Source: Hydnum rufescens UP504 | Taxonomy: Eukaryota; Basidiomycota; Agaricomycetes; Cantharellales; Hydnaceae | Direction: 5' to 3' | DNA: 64,000 bases | Assembly (NCBI GenBank): GCA_014904985.1 | Contig: MU128941.1 | Span: 63,701-127,700 of the forward strand | Shown: positions 55,191 through 64,000 of the stretch, one piece after another | Numbering within the stretch: position 1 is the stretch's first letter | Layout of the letters: each line of letters opens with the position of its first letter | The notes under the pieces: generated by a model | Database searches by the model: none | Told to the model about the DNA's origin: nothing | The model's input: the letters and a program-made list of their open reading frames with translations, nothing else | Made by a program: the position numbers and the translations under genes

Positions 55191-55593
55191 ACAAGCAATT
55201 TTTCATTCAAAATGAAAGCTTGGATGTGCTACGGACCTCCTGGGACTACGCTTGGGCCCAGGCTGATGAACTTGAACATGGCTCCAGGTTCCTAATCCCC
55301 GTGTTCATTAGAGCAGTGCAGTATCGGATCGATGCACCTGATCAAACCCGATTCGAGAATCTATTCAAGCCCTGGTACTGCATCGAAGCGCTACATGCCT
55401 GTTACCTACAAATTACATGAGTAATAGCCATATTACTAGCTTATGCCAACTACATGGTGGCCCACCAACTGTTCATCAACACCCACCCCCCATATGAACG
55501 CTTAGAGGATTTGCCCAGAGTGCCCTGGCACCTCAGTGCACCTGTTGGCTCAGCCCAGGGAAACTACTTCAACCCCTTCAAGGCCCCATTTTA
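55187..55593 (+). pseudogene. Extra 3' reading frame of the Gypsy element
   Basis: Frame overlapping the end of integrase: NESLDVLRTSWDYAWAQADE, LFKPWYCIEALHACYLQIT, an in-frame TGA at 55418, then VIAILLAYANYMVAHQLF (hydrophobic) and a final TAA at 55591. It is not similar to an envelope gene by anything visible here; it may be a conserved 3' part of this fungal subfamily. No 3' LTR or polypurine tract was recognised after it. Confidence 0.5.
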
Positions 55594-55689
55594 ATGTATG
55601 AAACCCCCCCCTTGAAGGGTATCTGGATATCAGGTTATCACCTACTACAGAGGCCATATCACCTACTATACATGTATTATTTCCTGCTA

Positions 55690-56795
55690 TGCAGTGATTT
55701 AACACCAACTATCATTGGCCAGGAACCTACTAGCATAGTCTGAACACCTACTATTCTTGCTGTGACACCTGCTATGCTCCACAGAATACCTACTATATAC
55801 CTTGTAACACTTGCTCTGCCTCATAGAACACCTGCTATGCTCCACACAATACTGTCTATACAACTTGAAATACCTACTACATCCCATAGAATACTGACTA
55901 TGCACCTTCAGAACATGTACTACACCCCATAGGATACCCACTATAAAATTGGTAATACCTGCCAGACCACAGAGAATACCTACTATGAAATTCAGAACAC
56001 CTGCTGGACCCCCTAGAATATCTACTATGAAATCCCGAACACCTGCTAGAACCCCTAGAATACCTACTATAAAATCCAGAATACCTGCCTGATCCCATAA
56101 CATACCTACCATAAAATCCAGAATACCTGCTAGACCCCCTAGAATACCTACTCTCAAATCTAGAATATCTGCTAGACCCCCTAGAATACCTACTCTCAAA
56201 TCTAGAATATCTGCTAGACCCCCTAGAATACCTACTCTCAAATCTAGAATATCTGCTAGACCCCCTAGAATACCTACTCTCAAATCCAGAATACCTGCTA
56301 GACCCCCTAGAGTACCTACTCTAAAATCCAGAATATCTGCTAGACCCCCTAGAATACCTACTCTAAAATCCAGAATACCTGCTAGACCCCCTAGAGTACC
56401 TACTCTAAAATCCAGAATACCTGCTAGACCCCCTAGAGTACCTACTATGAAATCCAGAATACCTGCTAGACCCCCTAGAATACCTACTCTACAATCTGGA
56501 ATACCTGCTAGACCCCTCTAGAGTACCTACTCTACAATCTGGAATACCTGCTAGAGCCCCTAGAATACCTGCTAGAGCCCCTAGAGTACCTACTCTACAA
56601 TCTGGAATACCTGCTAGACCCCCTAGAGTACCTACTATGAAATCTGGAATACCTACTAGACCCTCTAGAGTACCTACTATGAAATCTGGAATACCTGCTA
56701 GACCCCCTAGAGTACCTACTATGAAATCTGGAATACCTGCTAGACCCCCTAGAGTACCTACTAGTAAATCTGGAATACCTGCTAAATGAATTGCT
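55690..56795. repeat. Minisatellite, 42 bp unit made of two 21 bp halves
   Basis: Core ACCTGCTAGACCCCCTAGA followed by ATACCTACTCTCAAATCTAGAAT, about 25 copies, with a more diverged, 21 bp-periodic zone at 55690-56090. Because 42 is a multiple of three, the minus strand reads a repeated 14-residue unit RVGILGGLADILDL (56283-55699). I take this as a by-product of the period rather than a gene. Confidence 0.9.
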
Positions 56796-57184
56796 GCATC
56801 CAATGCTTCCCAGATTTTAATCCTTTAGAATTCCATCAAGATCAATTATTGCTGGCCAAAATGATCCAAAATATATAATTCAGATTTGAGGAAGGTATGT
56901 TTCCTTAGAAGAGAAGACCATTCACAGTCCTCTGAAAAATCAAAGAAAAACACTATAATCCTGCCACAAATAGAAGGTCCAAGCTAACACTGGGTTCATG
57001 GAAAGCAATGCATCCTATAAGGCATGGCAGAACACATTGTATAACATGTCTTATTGGGCGTATTGACATGCATGGGGTGAAAGAATTCAAAGTAATTGAG
57101 ATCAGAGTATATGAAGATATGAAGGCAGATTCAAGTGACGGGAGTCAGAAAGGGAAAGTCAGACAAGTGAAAGATGGGAACATC
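56796..57184. other. Intergenic, no recognised feature
   Basis: Separates the minisatellite from the 3' end of the minus-strand gene; would hold its terminator. Confidence 0.4.
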
Positions 57185-60081
57185 CTATTCCTCTTCATCT
57201 TCATCGTCTTCTTCACTCTCTCCTGTTTCAGGAGGATTAGAGGCAGCAGTTGAGGTTTGTGCTTTGGTGTATGCTGTCAGGCCAAAATGAGAGTGAGATA
57301 GCCATAGAGGTGTAGATAGAGATCCATCAGATTTTCTTTGCAGAGAGGGCAAGACCTGAGAAATAAATAACTCACTTCTTTTTAGATATGTGGTGGGGGA
57401 CTCTGCACCTTAACCAAAATTAGAACAGCCCACAGAATAGTCTACAGAACAAAGTTCCTTACCACTGCGCTTCTCTTTGCCTTTCCCTTTGGCCATTGCA
57501 GCCTTTTCTTTTTGAAACGCCTTGGTCTGACCAACAGTGAAAAGAGCTTTACCAGAGACTGTGATGACCAGGCCCTCATCATCATAATCCTTCAACCACC
57601 CCTCCTTTGAAATTCGACCTTTACATATTCTCATTTAGTAAAGTGGAACTGTGGAGGATATAACAGATTCTTACCACGATTGAGAGTAGAAACTTGGATT
57701 CTTGTGTTTTCCACTACTCTCACCTTGCCATGGACCTTTTCCAATAGGCCAACAACACAGGCTTGGAGTAAAGACCACCTCTGTGCGGTACCCAGGGACT
57801 CCATTTTTTCTAAGGGAACATTGTCTGGAAAGTTGGTGATAACAAACACTTCCTTGTCCCAGCCTGTGTACAGTCGGTTTCCAATCCTTGAGAGGACAGC
57901 CTTCTCATTGTCCATCCCGAGGGCATTGTCTAGAGTCCCAAAATTAATCAATCCATAGGGTGAAATCCTGACCATGGTAGACATTCACTCACTAATCACC
58001 TCACACCAAGCCTTCGAGGCAGCAGTTCTCAGGGCCACCTGCACAGCATGGTTACTGCCCTGGCTACCATTAATTCTTTTTTTCACCTGTTCCCACTCCA
58101 CCACAGGATCCTCACTGGGAGGTTCTGCATGCTCCACATAGGTGGCACTACAAATGAGACGTATCAGCAGATGGGAGTGGACAGTATTTCTCTTGGGTAC
58201 TTACAAGAGTTCTGAGAAGATCTTTCGTTTCAGGTTGGCATCATTCCAGATCAGCCGTTCAAGGATTCGGCTGGTTTTGGAACTACTGGAGAACATGCTG
58301 CCAGCTGCCACCCCATTGGAATCCAGAGCATCCTGGCACAGAGCAAAACCAAAAACTTCCACAGACCAGAGATTGCTGAGGACACGGGCCTGTGGAAACA
58401 ATTAGAGGGTATTCTGATCCTGTAGACAATGGAAACGAACCCTCTCCGACAAGTCTTTGGTTTCCTGTTTGATGATTCGGGCAAGGGTGCCCAGCACAAT
58501 TTTGGAACTTGCAGCATTGACTTGTAGAGACTCTGCAGCCTCTTTAATTTTCACATGCCATTTGGACAGTCCAGCCTTGCCACCACGATCTTTTGCCTTC
58601 TTCGTCTCCTCCTTGTAGCTATCATGAATGGCCTCCGAATCTGGAGGAAAATTACAATGAGTTATAACAGTCTCAGTTTTTCCCTGCATTACATACCTTT
58701 GATATCCGGGTTTTGGGCCCGAAAAACTGTTTGGAAACAATTCCAAATGTTGTCATGGTGACTCTCCTTGGAGAACATGTCGCCCAGCACCCTGAAAACA
58801 GCAGAGGCAGTCACATTGAGGTCCTTCACCTTGGTCTTTGCAAGGTCCTCCACCAGTGTCCAAAAAAGAGTACGAACAGCTTTTTCTTGGTCCTTGGTCA
58901 GGTATTCGGAGGGGGGATCATGGGCCTCTGACACATCCTCAGCTGCATCCTCCTGGGGTTCAGGATTATCCTGTTGGTCTTCATCGTCCTCTGTGCTATC
59001 CCCCTCAGAACTTTCAGCCCCCTGCACCACAGTATTCTTTGTATTCTTGGGGACAAGGAAGTTGCGGGGTTGATTCCCAGTGGGGGAGGGCGAGTGTGGA
59101 AGGACGGCACGTTCTTTTGTTATATGGCGTTGGACATCCTTGTTCTGGGAGGTCTTGAGACTCCGCATGAGATGAGTGGGGCTAGGGAATTCCAAAGCAG
59201 TGGCCTCAAGGTTCAATCCCAAAACGCCCTCAGCAGATGTCTCTCTACCCTCATCATCGACCCTAGGGGCAAGACTCACAACCACTGGCTGAGAGCCCTC
59301 ATGAGAGCCCTCCTGAATCTCCTGATCACTGAGACCAAGGCCTTCACCCAACAATCCAGGGGAAGATGTATGCCCCACCTCTTCCTCCAGTTCTCTATCC
59401 AGAAGAGAGGCCTCCACATCATGAACATCATCAGATGGACCAGGGGTGATGGCAGTATAGCCACCCCTAGGGAGGGTAGGGCTAGGATGGTCTGTAGGCC
59501 TGGGATCCTTGGCTGTGCCAGCCATAGAAGGCCTATCCCACTGCTCTTCGTCGCCCTCTCCTTCAGCCTTATCCTCCATAGTAGCAACTTCTTGGGTGGA
59601 GGCAGGGTTGCGGTGTTTGGCATAGGTAACGACATTGGACTTGGACTTAGAGGGCTTTTGGACAGCGTGGGTCTTCTGACGCTTTGTAGGGGCGCGGTCA
59701 TCGGTGTTGGAATTCTGTCTGTCCCTCTTTGAAACCTTCAAAACTGCAGTGGTGGTGATTGGAGAGAGTGGTGATGCGTCAACCAGTCCTTTGGCCCCCT
59801 TGCAGTGGCAGTCAAAGACATCCTGTTCCTCCTCATCCCCTTCAAACTGCCTGGGCAGGCACACAGGAGGGACCTTGCGGGCTTTCTTTTGAGTGGATGA
59901 AACTGGGCCACCGGATGCTGGCTCACTGGCCTTAGTGTTGGCATGAGTGGCCCAGGCTGGGACTGCTGTAGTCTGGAAAAATGTGGCAGAATCAGACACC
60001 GATTCTTGATCAAGTGGAGGCTATACTCACTGTAGAACCAGAGGTCCCTCTCTCTTCCGCAGGGATTTCCTGCCTAGGCAT
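57185..60081 (-). CDS. N-x-WN-x-F family protein, apparently intact, 8 exons
   Basis: Exons (minus): 60081-60031, 59972-58697, 58640-58441, 58389-58205, 58147-58007, 57967-57675, 57618-57463 and 57408-57185. All seven introns begin GT and end AG, and the exons join to 841 codons plus TAG. Intron 58006-57968 is only 39 nt; without it an in-frame TGA at 57987 would end the protein at 624 residues. Parts in order: S/T-rich basic N-terminus (APTKRQKTHAVQKPSKSKS); long acidic linker (GDSTEDDEDQQDNPEPQED); helix TKDQEKAVRTLFWTLVEDL; motif HHDNIWNCFQTVFRAQN; K-rich helix; C-terminal block (ISPYGLINFGTLDNALGMDN, VFVITNFPDNVPLEKMES); acidic end ESEEDDEDEEE. Paralogues at 31148-32894 and 35112-36509 are broken. 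Nuclear localisation is plausible; function unknown. Confidence 0.75.
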
Positions 60082-60367
60082 GCGTGGGGGCTGCACAGGC
60101 AAAATTATTGGTTTTGTTAGCAACAATGATACTATAAGGCATGTGTTCTGCAATGCTCACATCCTGCTTCCACCTTTTGGTGGCAGTGGGCTTATTGGAT
60201 ACATTGGTGTCCACTATTTTTTCCTTTGCCCCTGATGGGAGAGTTTTGGAATGGGGTGGCATAACAAATGGCCAGGAATGGGGTGATCAGAAGTAGAGTG
60301 TGTGGGGATTTGAGGGCCTTGAGTGCTTAGAGTGAGCAGGCTTTCCAAACAGAGAAGTCAAATCCTG

Positions 60368-61702
60368 CTAGAGGCTCTGCTCGTACTCTGGTCTGGAAAC
60401 CAGGAAAGAGAGGGGAGGAGTGGTAGAAAATCTGGACGCAAGATCGTTCAGTCCCAACAGAGAGACGGAAAATACATTTGGGGCAATGCCCTTGATACTT
60501 GCTAATTTTTGGAGCAGTGGCTGGGGAATGGGGTGGAACAAAGCCTCCACATAGGCAGGGATCAGATGAAGGGACTGGTGAAATTTTTTCCCTTTCCTTT
60601 TTCCGCTAGCCCCGGGACCGCCAGCCCGAATGTTCACTCAACACCGCTAAAGTGGGTACCAGCCACAATCTGCATTAAACATGGAAGAGTATGTACAGCG
60701 GTAACGAGTCTAAAGAAAATGATAACTAGACAATTTTGAGATCAATATCCATTCGTTCTCAGTAACCACTTTCTCTTACCTTAAGGTTCTCCCACCACTT
60801 CATTAGAAGGACCAGAAGGGCGACTAGTGGGAAGAGTGGCCGAAGAGGGCTGCATTGTTGACTTGCCCACTGCCATGAGGAGTTGGGACATTAGTTGGGC
60901 AGGGATACTGTTACTTAACCATTTTACCTTTATGTTTTGCCTTGCTGGTCTTCAAGTTCTTCACCCTTTCCTCTGATTGGGCCCAATTGGCCTCCAAGGT
61001 TGACAAAGATGGGACGAATGAAGGTGTTGGGGAAGATGGATCCCAGTCGATAAAAAAACCACTTGGTATCCAGCTTATATCCTACGGCCTCAGTCAATTG
61101 CAATACGTTTAACTTCTCCTGCTGAGCTTGAGGTATAACATCGCACTGTGTAGAATTCGATTGTGCTGCAAACTCAACTCGGGATGCAATGAAGCACAGA
61201 AGCTTCACATATGGCCCTGACCGGTGGGATATGATGGGTCACAAAAACGAGGCATTGAAGTCTGCCAGAAGGGAGAGGAGGATCTCAAGGCATTGGAGAG
61301 ATAGCGCCTCTTCTGGACTAAAATCGGTGGGACAGGGGGCCTGACACAAGGATGCTAGGAATTCCTTTGAGAACCATGCTCGCGAATAAGCACGTTTGGG
61401 AGGGTCTGGGCCATGAGAACGAATGACAGCAGGGTGCTTGTTGGTCTTGAGAAGGTCCACCATGATGAGGGTTTGACGGCACCTCTCCCTTTCATGAGCA
61501 AATTCATAACCAGGCTCTGAAGGCGGTAGACAACGGGAGGGAGGCGACAATGCGAGCAGGGCCCCGTGAACACTGAGAGGATGAGAGTACTTCCACAGAT
61601 GCTGAACGTATCCTGGTTCCTTGAACATATGATAGGGCAGCCAGGAATTGAAAAGAGAGAGATATATTGATGATGGAGAACACCATGTTTGATCAACCCG
61701 CC
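60368..61702 (-). CDS. Unrecognised minus-strand gene upstream of the family gene
   Basis: Coding-like exons on the minus strand. The first starts after a CACTCACAG acceptor near 61703 and reads FNSWLPYHMFKEPGYVQHLW, ERERCRQTLIMVDLLKTNKH and CPTDFSPEEALSLQCLEILL up to TGA at 61239. The same frame continues GPYVKLLCFIASRVEF to 60930. An overlapping frame reads FFIDWDPSSPTPSFVPSLST and EERVKNLKTSKAKHK, then an intron (GTAAAA...ATGGCAG) and QPSSATLPTSRPSGPS. 60637-60368 reads LHLIPAYVEALFHPIPQPLL. I could not join all parts; either a few introns were missed or the gene is decaying. No known domain. Confidence 0.45.
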
Positions 61703-61732
61703 TGTGAGTGAGAGGGAAAGTCTATTTGGCAC

Positions 61733-62003
61733 TCGGAACTCAGAAGGGCCAGTACATAGTCTTCTAATTTCCTTATTTTAGTACAGTTGTATTGACTTAA
61801 CTGTCTAATATGCACTGTTGCTGTAATGGCATTAAGAGGCTGAGGGTTCAAACCTGAGTGACACCACTAATTTTTGGCACCTCGGCTCTCATCACAGATC
61901 ACATGTGTGAAACCACTGCTGAATTCAAACTCCACAGATGAGCTAAGCAAAGTTAAAACTCCGAAGATGAGGTAATCATTGACCTAAGTCCATTCTGTTA
62001 TAG
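61733..62003. other. Intergenic, no recognised gene
   Basis: Contains GGTTCAAACCTGAG (61846-61859), which resembles a pol III B box, but no A box or cloverleaf was found. Confidence 0.4.
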
Positions 62004-63027
62004 ATTCCTGCAGCCATGGGCAGGGACAATATTTTAAATGAGATATATATATATTAGAAGATGGGAGGCCACCAGCAGTAGTCAAGGCTCCACTGAGTGG
62101 TGAAGAAATGGACTTATTTATATTTTCTTAGAGACAATGGAGTGGCAGTTGCCCTCCACTCTGGGAGACCATCTGAATAACATGATTCCAGCAAGACCTG
62201 AATACTCAGGCATTGGGAGCAGATTCACTATGCCTATCACAACCAGGTTTGTTCTTTTCTCCACAACAAATGTTGTATCAGGGTCTAGTACAATCTGGAT
62301 ATGGGGATAGTATCCACCTTCAGTCATGTGAGCACATATCCTCAATGAGATCCAAGCCTTGTCACATGTCACACATCCCATGAACTGAGTTTCAGATATA
62401 TGGGGAGGTCACCCAATATTAAAGCACCCCTGGATCTGAGTGCCTCTATGCATTAGGAAATCCCAATAGCTCTTACACTGGATTTCTGGATGTTCTTTTG
62501 AGTGCTCAATATTGAATATTGAGCACTCAAAAGAACATCCAGAAATCCAGTGTAAGAGCTATTGGGGATTTCCTAATGCATAGAGGCACTCAGATCCAGG
62601 GGTGCTTTAATATTGGGTGACCTCCCCATATATCTGAAACTCAGTTCATGGGATTGTGTGACATGTGACAAGGCTTGGATCTCATTGAGGATATGTGCTC
62701 ACATGACTGAAGGTGGATACTATCCCCATATCCAGATTGTACTAGACCCTGATACAACATTTGTTGTGGAGAAAAGAACAAACCTGGTTGTGATAGGCAT
62801 AGTGAATCTGCTCCCAATGCCTGAGTATTCAGGTCTTGCTGGAATCATGTTATTCAGATGGTCTCCCAGAGTGGAGGGCAACTGCCACTCCATTGTCTCT
62901 AAGAAAATATAAATAAGTCCATTTCTTCACCACTCAGTGGAGCCTTGACTACTGCTGGTGGCCTCCTATCTTCTAATATATATATATCTCATTTAAAATA
63001 TTGTCCCTGCCCCATGGCTGCAGGAAT
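62004..63027. repeat. Near-perfect 1 kb palindrome
   Basis: Arms 62004-62513 and 62515-63027 are inverted copies around a single central base (62514) within AATATT-G-AATATT. I saw only a few differences, for example one-base indels in CACA(A)TCCCATG and AAT(C)CCCAATAG-type sites and CCATGGG(G)CAGGG. Each arm reads the same ~90-residue frame with LRICAHMTEGGYYPHIQIVL outward (minus 62381-62118, plus 62613-62912). It is probably a recent inverted duplication or a foldback element; an assembly artefact from a hairpin read must be excluded. Confidence 0.9.
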
Positions 63028-64000
63028 GTACATAATGGCAGTACATGTCCTGTACATATTGAAATAGACATTGGGGAAAGACCTGAGGAAGAGGTCTGGA
63101 GGCTAATACTACCTTATGACCAACTATTCAGTCACACAGTCACACACCCCTGTGAATTGAACCAAATCTGGTCATTGTCACACATCACACAAGGTGTAAA
63201 CTGGCTTTGGGGGGCATGGTCACACTCATTGAGAACCCCAAGGGAAGAGCCCCATGTGCTAGTAGCCTTACATGGCCTAGGTGATGAGAATCAATAAGAT
63301 CTTTGTTCCTGCTTGACCAGTACCAGTTGAGAGGCTATGCCCCTAATTGCTGAGATGTCCCAGAATGAATGAATTTGCCTGATGTCACACATCACATTGA
63401 GTTGTGAATGGTCCTGGGGGGGCCCAGATGCAAATTTCTGTGTCATGCTCCAAAATTGGGAATAGTTGGTTACAAGAGTACAGTATACATACATATATGC
63501 ATACACAGTAATGCTGCACACCAAAATAGGTAGATGGACATAAAGAGGAAAAACACAATGTGACAATAGAATCACCAACATTAATGCTAGCAAGATTGCT
63601 GCACAACTGTGTACATGGGCACTTTGCTGACTGCTGGCAACTGCCAGTGTTGAGTCTGCTGTTTCAACACTCACTGTACTTCAAATGGGACAGTCCCAGG
63701 TCCCACCAGGGCCATGGCTTTGTCAGACAGGCTGAGTGTGGGCACATTCTGTGTGCCCAAATCTCAGCTGTCCAACAAGCCTACTTCAAGAGAATCCATG
63801 ACCACATTCACTTCACCTTCCACTCAATAGCAGCTGGGATGACCAAATATTCGCCATTTCAGGAGCTCTCAGGCTTGATGTATTTGTCCTGTTTGTCTGC
63901 ATTATTCAAGCCTATTTACAAAGCAATCTGATCATTCCTCATCTCACTATCTCCATCCTCTCCCCCTGCCCTCATGTGGTCCCCAGGAGGAAGGGGTCTA
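63028..64000. other. No recognised gene
   Basis: Two diverged copies of TCACACATCACA followed by a G run (63178-63215 and 63384-63422) about 205 bp apart. A plus-strand frame at 63560-63931 (CVHGHFADCWQLPVLSLLFQ) has no recognised family and ordinary composition. Confidence 0.4.

Noticed and set aside
55187..55593. Envelope-like gene
   Set aside because: No signal peptide, cleavage site or paired hydrophobic segments; only one hydrophobic stretch after a TGA.
55699..56803. Minus-strand repeat proteins (RVGILGGLADILDL units)
   Set aside because: Direct translation of a 42 bp minisatellite; no start context, no unique sequence, and plus-strand period explains it.
61790..61870. tRNA or tRNA-derived SINE (GGTTCAAACC box)
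   Set aside because: No acceptor stem, A box or anticodon arm could be drawn around it.

Overview
The window looks like a transposon-rich stretch of a basidiomycete (probably Agaricomycete) nuclear genome. The reasons are: genes with short introns (about 39-65 nt, GTRNGT...YAG, CTAAY-type branch sites); KDZ-type transposases, one with the cysteine cluster found beside KDZ genes in mushroom-forming fungi; a chromodomain Ty3/Gypsy retrotransposon; and a fragment of a fungal-like RPT3 proteasome ATPase gene. I see no ordinary bacterial operon, rRNA, tRNA or CRISPR. It is a draft assembly: there are two 25-N gaps (9966-9990 and 24780-24804), a 3.2 kb stretch of homopolymer-rich sequence of very low quality (about 10961-14228), and a 5-6 kb direct duplication whose two copies carry different indels.

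Layout. 1-1638: 3' end of a KDZ transposase gene and the right end of its element. 2613-2994: LTR and internal remnant of a minus-strand LTR retrotransposon, cut at 2995 by a left end of the same terminal-repeat family. 3155-7600: a large inverted (foldback) array of two-hairpin modules around a 650 bp palindrome. 7613-16220: a right end, then a minus-strand KDZ gene in three scrambled pieces (core 8950-9918, C-terminus 10034-10960, N-terminus 14229-15381) and a 150 bp tandem repeat. 16952-17571: small GRF zinc-finger gene. 17.6-28.4 kb: unrecognised, frame-broken genes, largely present twice. 29.4-37.4 kb: two degenerate members of a protein family with an N-x-WN-x-F motif. 37.5-38.6 kb: a transposon end next to a duplicated RPT3 fragment. 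41.0-55.6 kb: a dead chromodomain Gypsy element, split in its integrase by a 7219 bp non-autonomous element (46652-53870) flanked by the 8 bp duplication ACCACAAC. That insertion carries a second foldback module array. 55.7-56.8 kb: minisatellite. 57.2-60.1 kb: an apparently intact third member of the N-x-WN-x-F family (minus strand, 8 exons). 60.3-61.7 kb: an unrecognised minus-strand gene. 62.0-63.0 kb: an almost perfect 1 kb palindrome.

How it fits together. One terminal-repeat family (CACCTYRGTCAGCCAC at one end, CAGGCTGGTCAG at the other) recurs seven times, once just after the KDZ coding sequence. I infer that KDZ-type transposase mobilises both the coding elements and the coding-free element inside the Gypsy. 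The most unusual content is the pair of foldback arrays. Each has twelve repeats of a strong stem-loop, and many of these lie inside sequences with complete intron signals that point away from the central palindrome on both strands. The stems differ between modules by paired changes. I do not recognise this as a described element type.
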